DNA of 5,170 bases from Saprospiraceae bacterium. Its GTDB lineage: Bacteria; Bacteroidota; Bacteroidia; Chitinophagales; Saprospiraceae. A program made the position numbers and the translations under genes. The notes beneath the pieces were generated by a model. The model saw nothing but the letters and a program-made list of their open reading frames with translations. It searched no databases and was not told the origin of the DNA. Positions 1 to 5,170 of the stretch are shown one piece after another (position 1 is the stretch's first letter; every line of letters begins with the position of its first letter). The stretch spans positions 1-5,170 of the forward strand of contig SLKL01000120.1 of the NCBI GenBank assembly GCA_007134625.1, written 5' to 3'.

Positions 1-3000
1 GTAGATAGGGTGAATTTTAATTTTATCAATAAGTTGGAAATAGATGGCTTGTTGATTTTGTATGAGTCCGGCGATACCCTGGTTTACGCTGATCGATTGA
101 GAGCGGGAACATCGAGACCCATTACCAGTTTATTTAACCAAAGTCTGGAAATCAATACTATTGACATGGATGGTGCAGTAGTGAAAATTCTCAATACTCC
201 ACGGGACTCCTTTTTTTTACCACAAGCTCACGAGAGGGAAGAGATTGATGCTCCCTTCCATCTTAGTCTTGATGCCCTGAATTTTTATCGTTCAAGAGTG
301 TTGATTGAAGATGCGTATAAGGGGAGCAGGGAAAAGTTTTTAGTCGATGGCTTGTTTTTAACGGCAGAGTCCATTGACTTGCAAAAAATGGATTTTCAAT
401 TCAGTTCCCTTGTATTAGACGGGGTAGCAGTATTTGCAGAGAGATTTGAGCCCGTATATAAAGATGATGAGCGCAGGGAAAAGGTGAGGGCGGATGACCG
501 GGGCAAGTATTTTAAGCCGGGTTTTAATCTCGGTCTCGATTACCTGGAAGTCAGGAACAGCAGCTTTACCTCAACTGATTTCTTGCAAAAGGAAAAAAAA
601 GGCAAATCTTACGATGCGCTGCAAATTCTGGACCTGGATATTCAGTTTGACGATGTAGTGATCGACAGCAGCAGTATTAGAGCAATCCCTCAGGCGATGA
701 GCTTTGTTACTTCCGATGGCTTTGAGCTTCTTGAGATGAAAGCCGATGAATTGTTTTTTTCTGATAAAAAGCTGGAAGTCCGAAATATAAATCTCTTGAG
801 TGGTGGTAGTTTTATTGACGAAACCATTTCATTGACTTATGAGAACTTACATGCATTCAGGGATTTTTCCAATGAGGTGCATATAAATGGAGATTTTCAC
901 CGGGCTGAAATTCTGATAGGTGAATTGTTGTTTCTCGGTGAGGAATTAGAACAGTCTCCTTTTATTCAAAAAAACAAGGACAAAACCATTCATTTAGCGG
1001 GTACGATAAATGGGACAATAAATGACCTTAGAGGAAGGGACATTCATTTGTCCATTGATGACTACCTTAATCTGAGAGGTAATTTCTCAGCTAAAAACAT
1101 TGCAGTTGCGGGAGAAGAGTTTTTCAACTTGCAGGTTGAAGACATGAACACCGATATGACTGCTCTTAAGCGCTTAATCCCTGATTTTGAAATACCTCCC
1201 AATTTTGAAAAATTACAAAAGCTGAATTTTAAGGGACGCTTTAATGGTCTTCTCAGAGATTTTGAAGCTGAGGGGTTACTGCGGACAGACATAGGGACAA
1301 TAGCTACGAATGTACAACTCAACCTAAAGGAAGGGATTGAGGAAGCGCTTTATTCGGGTACATTGAGTGTACAGGATTTTAATCTGGGAACATGGCTGGA
1401 TAACGATGAATTTGAAAAAGTCAACTTTTTTGCTGAGTTAACCGAAGGTAGGGGGCTTACGACCGAGTCTGTTAATGCTCAGATTGTAGCAGAGGTGAAT
1501 TCCTTTTCGTTCAGAGGATATGAATACGACAGCTTGTTTATTGACGGTTTTATCAATAGAAGTGTTTTTGATGGATATTTTAGTATAGGGGATGAGCATC
1601 TGGACTTTGAGATGGTAGGAATCGTTTTTTACGGAGATGATGAACCGAGGATTAATGCAGATATCAGCCTGAATAAGTTACACACCCGGGAGCTTAATTT
1701 AAGTGAAGAAAATTTTCACCTGACAGCACTGGCAAGCATTAATGCAAGAGGGCTGGATTTTGATTACCCAAATGGCAGCCTCATACTTAGAGACTTTATC
1801 ATTGAGATACCCGATAGCTTATCCACCCATCTGGATTCACTTAATCTTATTGCAACGGTTGATGAAAATCTGAATAAAAGGCTAGTAGGAGAGTCTGATA
1901 TTCTTGACTTAGTGGTCGAGGGAAATTACAGACTTGGTGATTTGGGTGACTTGATCAAGCGATATGCATTGGAGCACTTCGACTACAGCCATAAATTTTT
2001 TCCTGATACGACATTTACAGAAAAGAGCAATGCAAGGTTTGATTTCGATGTCCAGATAAAAAATACCAAGGGTTTTACCCATCTTTTTTTGCCTCAGGTT
2101 GATACTATTAAGGACTCACGGATTTGGGGTGATTTTGACTCAGAGGAGAACAGTTATACGCTGGAATTTTCTTTTCCAGAACTCAAGATTGATAACAACC
2201 ATATGTCCGGTCTTTATGGCTATATAGGTATGGATGAGCATTTTGGTAATGTGTTGATTACTAATGAAAAAATGCAGCTTGGACCACTTTTTATCAGCAA
2301 TCCGACTACATTATCTGCTGACCTTTCTCCCTCACATTTTAATTTTAATCTGAATACTCAGGATTATCAGCTCTTATTAGACGATCTTTATATTGAAGGT
2401 CGGGGATTCCTTGAGGATGATAAATGGGCTGTTGTTTTTGCCAACACCAATCTGGCTTTCTTAGGTGAAGATTGGGTAGTTAACGATGACAATAAGCTCG
2501 TTATCGGAGAGAAATTTTTCAGAGCAAAAAACCTAAAGTTTAGCAGTGAGGAGAAATTGATATCTATTGAATCTATCGCGGATAGGGGACTGAATGTAGG
2601 TGTATTGGGTTTAGACCTCAATTTTTTGAATGAATTGATCAATGACCCAAGGTACTTGTTAGATGGTGAACTCAACGTGGATTTGTGGACAACCAATATA
2701 TTTGAATTTGATGCCCTGAACGGACAGGTATATGTCAATAACTTTAGCTTTCAGGGAATTGATTATGGCAACCTCTACCTCGAATCTTCCTTAATTACCG
2801 GCACGGGTTTACTGGAGATCAATATGCGCAATTCTCATCCAAGTAAGGGGCTTTTAGCGAATGGTGTGATATCTGTTGATGCGGATCAACGCCTGGCGAA
2901 CAATAGGTTAATGGACGTTCAGCTTCAATTAAAGGACTTTCCCATGCTTATTTTTGAGAAAATTATTGAAAATGGAGTGTACGACACGGAGGGAACATTT

Positions 3001-4623
3001 GATGGCAACCTCAGAGCTACTGCTGAAAGCTGGGATCAGGTCGAATTAGAAGGTGATGCACTTGTTCATTACTTAGCAACCAATGTAGAAATTCTTGGGG
3101 TGCGGTATTCGGTGGAAAACCAAAGAGTCAATATAACTACTGATTTGATTGATTTTACCGGAGTTGAACTCATAGACCCACTAGGCAACACAGCAACAGT
3201 TGAGGGTGGGTTCAAACATCGGCTTTTTGGAGATATGCGAATGGACTTTACCATATCCTCACCCAGAATGATGGCACTGAATACAAGTAGGGCGGATAAT
3301 AACCTATATTATGGTCGATTAATCGGGCAGATAGATGCTGAATTTGAAGGTAGTTTCCAAAGGCCTGATATCAGGATTAATGCGATTAATGGCCCGGGTT
3401 CCCGTTTGTTTGTCCTGGTCAATGAAGCAGTGCAAACAAGTGAATTGGATTTTGTTGTTTTTGATCACTCTGAGGAGCAAATAACAAGGGAATTTTTCTC
3501 TGAAGTAACCGGAGTTAATTTTTTACTGGATATTACCGCCAATGAGGATGCTGAAGTACAGATTATTTTTAATGAACAAACGGGCGACATTCTGAGTGGC
3601 AGGGGCAACGGTAACCTACAGCTGCGCTTAACGAGGAATGGTGAATTTACGATTTTCGGTGATTACGAAATAAGTCAAGGTAATTACCTCTTTGCCAATA
3701 CTTTTGGTCTCCTTCAGGTGAATAAGCCTTTTGATGTGCTTCGTGGTGGAACCATTCAGTGGACGGGCGATCCGGTTAATGCCATTATTGATATTGAAGC
3801 CACCTACAGTGGACTTACGGCTGCTCCATACAATTTTATTGACGACTATCTTCAGACCACCACCGGAGACGAACAATTGATCAATGAGGCCTATCAATCC
3901 ACACCTGTTGATCTTACACTCATGCTGACCGGTTTGCTTGTTAGACCCGACATTAATTTTTCTATAGATTTTCCCAATTTAACCGGTAATTTGCGAACGC
4001 TCACCGATCGGAAAATACTCGACCTTGAAGACAATCCCGATGAAATGAATCGTCAGGTTTTTGCCCTAATTGTTATTGGTGGTTTTTTACCTTCTTCCTT
4101 TAATATTGGATTTGGACACTCTGTAGCCGCAATTACCAATACTTTCTCCGAATGGCTGTCCAATCAGCTCTCTCTTTATCTCACTGATTTATTGAGCAAT
4201 GCCTTTGAGGATGTAGGCTTTATCTCAGGTATAGAAATGGATGTTGGCTACATGGTAGGTGGTGAATTCAGATCTGTCACGCAGCTTTCAACAAGTGAGC
4301 TCAGAGTGGGGGTAAGACCCACGCTTTTTGATGGTCGGGTGCAAATGAATGTAGGTGGAAATTATGTGCGTGAGAGTTTTGTCACTTCTGATCCCTATCT
4401 CGCTCCTTATGGGATAATTGATTATTTTATCACTCCCGACAGACGATGGAGGTTGCGAGTGTCCTCAAATCTGGACTATGTCCCTGAGGGTAGAAGAAAC
4501 CGTCACAGTGTAGGTGTTATCTTTCGCCGGGAGTTTGACTCCATAGAGGAGTTTATGCATACTGTTCAGCTGTTTCAAGGCAAGGATAAAAAAGGGTCTT
4601 CGGCTGAGGAGGTTGAGCAGTAG
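1..4623 (+). CDS. tamB: TamB-like translocation/assembly module protein (AsmA/DUF490 superfamily), 5'-truncated by the window edge
   Basis: TamB proteins are anchored in the inner membrane and cross the periplasm as a long beta-structured groove. They work with an Omp85-family partner in outer-membrane protein insertion, and relatives move phospholipids to the outer membrane. Residues here are counted from base 1. The first part is AsmA-like: VNFNFINKLEIDGL, then GDTLVYADRLRAG. The middle is a long run of alternating strands with no membrane segment. The TamB C-terminal domain occupies about residues 1040-1515: DPLGN (1059-1063), YYGRLIGQ (from 1103), GNGNLQLRL (from 1202), GDYEISQGNYLF (1220-1231), GGTIQWTGDP (1249-1258), QVFALIVIGGFLP (from 1352) and VGVIFRREFD (1504-1513). 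A charged tail ends at TAG 4621-4623. The frame is open to base 1, and relatives carry a signal anchor before the VNFNF segment, so the GTG at 10 is probably not the start. E. coli TamB has about 1,260 residues; larger forms are usual in Bacteroidota. The family call is secure. The exact substrate is unknown. Confidence 0.93.
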   Translation, partial: VDRVNFNFINKLEIDGLLILYESGDTLVYADRLRAGTSRPITSLFNQSLEINTIDMDGAVVKILNTPRDSFFLPQAHEREEIDAPFHLSLDALNFYRSRVLIEDAYKGSREKFLVDGLFLTAESIDLQKMDFQFSSLVLDGVAVFAERFEPVYKDDERREKVRADDRGKYFKPGFNLGLDYLEVRNSSFTSTDFLQKEKKGKSYDALQILDLDIQFDDVVIDSSSIRAIPQAMSFVTSDGFELLEMKADELFFSDKKLEVRNINLLSGGSFIDETISLTYENLHAFRDFSNEVHINGDFHRAEILIGELLFLGEELEQSPFIQKNKDKTIHLAGTINGTINDLRGRDIHLSIDDYLNLRGNFSAKNIAVAGEEFFNLQVEDMNTDMTALKRLIPDFEIPPNFEKLQKLNFKGRFNGLLRDFEAEGLLRTDIGTIATNVQLNLKEGIEEALYSGTLSVQDFNLGTWLDNDEFEKVNFFAELTEGRGLTTESVNAQIVAEVNSFSFRGYEYDSLFIDGFINRSVFDGYFSIGDEHLDFEMVGIVFYGDDEPRINADISLNKLHTRELNLSEENFHLTALASINARGLDFDYPNGSLILRDFIIEIPDSLSTHLDSLNLIATVDENLNKRLVGESDILDLVVEGNYRLGDLGDLIKRYALEHFDYSHKFFPDTTFTEKSNARFDFDVQIKNTKGFTHLFLPQVDTIKDSRIWGDFDSEENSYTLEFSFPELKIDNNHMSGLYGYIGMDEHFGNVLITNEKMQLGPLFISNPTTLSADLSPSHFNFNLNTQDYQLLLDDLYIEGRGFLEDDKWAVVFANTNLAFLGEDWVVNDDNKLVIGEKFFRAKNLKFSSEEKLISIESIADRGLNVGVLGLDLNFLNELINDPRYLLDGELNVDLWTTNIFEFDALNGQVYVNNFSFQGIDYGNLYLESSLITGTGLLEINMRNSHPSKGLLANGVISVDADQRLANNRLMDVQLQLKDFPMLIFEKIIENGVYDTEGTFDGNLRATAESWDQVELEGDALVHYLATNVEILGVRYSVENQRVNITTDLIDFTGVELIDPLGNTATVEGGFKHRLFGDMRMDFTISSPRMMALNTSRADNNLYYGRLIGQIDAEFEGSFQRPDIRINAINGPGSRLFVLVNEAVQTSELDFVVFDHSEEQITREFFSEVTGVNFLLDITANEDAEVQIIFNEQTGDILSGRGNGNLQLRLTRNGEFTIFGDYEISQGNYLFANTFGLLQVNKPFDVLRGGTIQWTGDPVNAIIDIEATYSGLTAAPYNFIDDYLQTTTGDEQLINEAYQSTPVDLTLMLTGLLVRPDINFSIDFPNLTGNLRTLTDRKILDLEDNPDEMNRQVFALIVIGGFLPSSFNIGFGHSVAAITNTFSEWLSNQLSLYLTDLLSNAFEDVGFISGIEMDVGYMVGGEFRSVTQLSTSELRVGVRPTLFDGRVQMNVGGNYVRESFVTSDPYLAPYGIIDYFITPDRRWRLRVSSNLDYVPEGRRNRHSVGVIFRREFDSIEEFMHTVQLFQGKDKKGSSAEEVEQ

Positions 4624-4626
4624 GGG

Positions 4627-4770
4627 ATGGCTATTTCTTTTCTTGGCTTTATGGATTTTCTTTTTGCGATATTAAGTGGTCGAGATATTCTAAGTTTACT
4701 TTATCTACCCCTCAGCTATCCATTATTTCTTAATGTTTTTATCTTTTTTCTTCCTAGGGCTCGATCATAG
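4627..4770 (+). CDS. Doubtful 47-codon hydrophobic small ORF
   Basis: An ATG three bases after the tamB-like stop opens a 47-codon frame beginning MAISFLGFMDFLFAIL and ending in PRARS before TAG 4768-4770. It would encode a mostly hydrophobic peptide with one or two possible membrane segments and a basic C-terminal end. A GGAGG lies at 4608-4612, inside the upstream gene and 14 bases from the ATG, which is longer than the usual spacing. The tight coupling to the upstream stop would suit translational coupling. Against it, the DNA is T-rich, and T-rich frames read as Phe/Leu-rich peptides by chance. I recognise no family. It is listed because of its position, not because coding is established. 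Confidence 0.15.
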   Translation: MAISFLGFMDFLFAILSGRDILSLLYLPLSYPLFLNVFIFFLPRARS

Positions 4771-4827
4771 CTTATTTATTCGACACCTATGGTGCTATTT
4801 GCATGAACCGCACAAGCACTGCATTTG

Positions 4828-4896
4828 CTAAAAGTTGTAAGTATGTTTATAGAAATCATTGATTTCACTAAAAGCTGTAAGCATAAATACAGGAAT
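4828..4896 (+). repeat. Two imperfect 29-nt direct repeats, 40-nt period
   Basis: Copy 1 at 4828-4856 begins CTAAAAGTTGTAAGTATG. Copy 2 at 4868-4896 begins CTAAAAGCTGTAAGCATA. By eye 22 of 29 positions match. Four of the seven differences are T/C or A/G transitions, and the other three are a single GTT versus AAA block. The copies are separated by 11 bases that do not align convincingly. Function is unknown. The pair could be a small duplication, a remnant of a repeated element, or paired protein-binding sites. Confidence 0.55.
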
Positions 4897-4971
4897 TAAT
4901 TTTTAAGGGAGGACATTTTTCTATTAATGCGATGAAATTTCTCTCTTTTAGCTGTAGTGAAAAAAGGTAAA

Positions 4972-5058
4972 ACCACGGAGGGCACGAAGGGCACAGAGAC
5001 ATTCACAGAGATGATATTTTATACTTGATTCACTCTGTGTGTCTCTGGCATCTCTGGT
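4972..5058. repeat. 87-nt imperfect palindrome made of 9-nt CACRRAG-type units
   Basis: The left arm reads as tandem 9-mers ACCACGGAG, GGCACGAAG and GGCACAGAG, then after three bases TTCACAGAG. The right arm, read on the complementary strand, gives ACCAGAGAT, GCCAGAGAC and ACACAGAGT. The inner stem is exact: CACAGAG 5004-5010 pairs with CTCTGTG 5033-5039, and CAGAGACA 4994-5001 pairs with TGTCTCTG 5040-5047. A two-base TT bulge lies between them and a 22-nt AT-rich loop closes the hairpin. The outer ends ACCA 4972-4975 and TGGT 5055-5058 also pair. From memory, intergenic repeats of this ACCACGGAG wording recur in Bacteroidota and some other environmental phyla. Their role is not established. 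No T-run follows, so it is not a standard intrinsic terminator. Confidence 0.8.
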
Positions 5059-5074
5059 ACGCCATGAGGTGTAC
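5057..5074. repeat. Short hairpin (7-bp stem, 4-nt loop)
   Basis: GTACGCC 5057-5063 and GGTGTAC 5068-5074 pair over seven positions around the loop ATGA. Six are Watson-Crick pairs and one is a G-U wobble in RNA read from the + strand. It overlaps the last two bases of the preceding palindrome, so the two cannot form completely at once at that junction. It is not followed by a clear T-run. Its role is unknown. Confidence 0.45.
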
Positions 5075-5170
5075 GTCTATTTATAAATTTAAACCCAGTA
5101 TCATGAAAGGGATACACAGTCCAATTTGTCGTTCAGACTGAAGCAGCCGGGAGGCAGTTGGAGGAAACGA

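Larger units (their letters stand above)
4624..5170. other. Intergenic, AT-rich, repeat-bearing region with no convincing gene
   Basis: This stretch of about 550 bases follows the tamB-like stop codon. All six frames are broken into short pieces, and none resembles a known protein. I found no tRNA, no rRNA and no intrinsic terminator (GC-rich hairpin directly followed by a T-run) in the first 150 bases after the gene. It does contain a 29-nt imperfect direct repeat pair, a long imperfect palindrome and a short perfect hairpin, each listed separately. No Omp85-type partner gene begins here, so on this side the tamB-like gene appears to be the last gene of its transcription unit. The final 30 or so bases are visibly richer in G and C and may belong to a further element or gene beyond the window. 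Confidence 0.75.

Noticed and set aside
211..600. Homopolymer runs T8 (211-218) and A8 (593-600) as possible phase-variation or frameshift sites
   Set aside because: The frame continues correctly through both with family-consistent sequence on either side. Runs of this length are ordinary in AT-rich genes.
1062..3897. Antisense open frames of 61-116 codons at 1062-1322, 2388-2738, 3069-3254 and 3628-3897 on the - strand
   Set aside because: All lie wholly inside the tamB-like gene, give low-complexity Ser/Leu/Arg-rich peptides typical of reverse reading, and have no recognisable domain.
4784..4798. CACC-TAT-GGTG hairpin followed by CTATTT as a transcription terminator for tamB
   Set aside because: The stem is only 4 bp with a 3-nt loop and there is no real T-run after it.
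4905..4970. AAGGGAGG (4905-4912) as a ribosome binding site for short frames starting at 4927 or 4932
   Set aside because: The ATG at 4927 is followed by a stop after two codons. The one at 4932 is 19 bases from the motif and gives only 12 residues (MKFLSFSCSEKR).
4972..5058. CRISPR array
   Set aside because: The repeated units are 9 nt, contiguous and partly inverted, with no spacers of uniform length.
5103..5141. Short ATG frame MKGIHSPICRSD near the right edge
   Set aside because: It has only 12 codons before a TGA, no ribosome binding site and no resemblance to a known peptide.

Overview
The window is dominated by one very long gene on the + strand, bases 1-4623. It encodes most of a TamB-type translocation and assembly module protein (the AsmA/DUF490 superfamily). 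The wording of its motifs, the divergent N-terminal AsmA-like repeats and the size (1,540 visible residues, still incomplete) are typical of Bacteroidota. An AT-rich genome with weak Shine-Dalgarno signals is consistent with that phylum. A Cytophagia-like member is my guess, but the sequence shown does not settle the class.

Layout: bases 1-4623 are the tamB-like gene, cut at its 5' end by the window edge, so the membrane anchor and true start are missing. Bases 4624-5170 contain no convincing gene. This tail has four parts. A T-rich stretch (4627-4770) contains a doubtful 47-codon hydrophobic frame. Two 29-nt imperfect direct repeats lie 40 nt apart (4828-4896). An 87-nt imperfect palindrome (4972-5058) is built from 9-nt CAC(G/A)(G/A)AG-like units and abuts a compact hairpin (5057-5074). 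A more GC-rich end (about 5138-5170) runs off the window.

Functionally, TamB spans the periplasm as a long beta-structured groove. With a BamA/Omp85-family partner (TamA, or TamL in Bacteroidota) it acts in outer-membrane protein assembly, and related AsmA-like proteins act in phospholipid transport to the outer membrane. No partner gene is visible downstream. I found no defence system, mobile-element ORF, CRISPR array, tRNA or rRNA. The less ordinary material is the repeat-rich tail after the gene.
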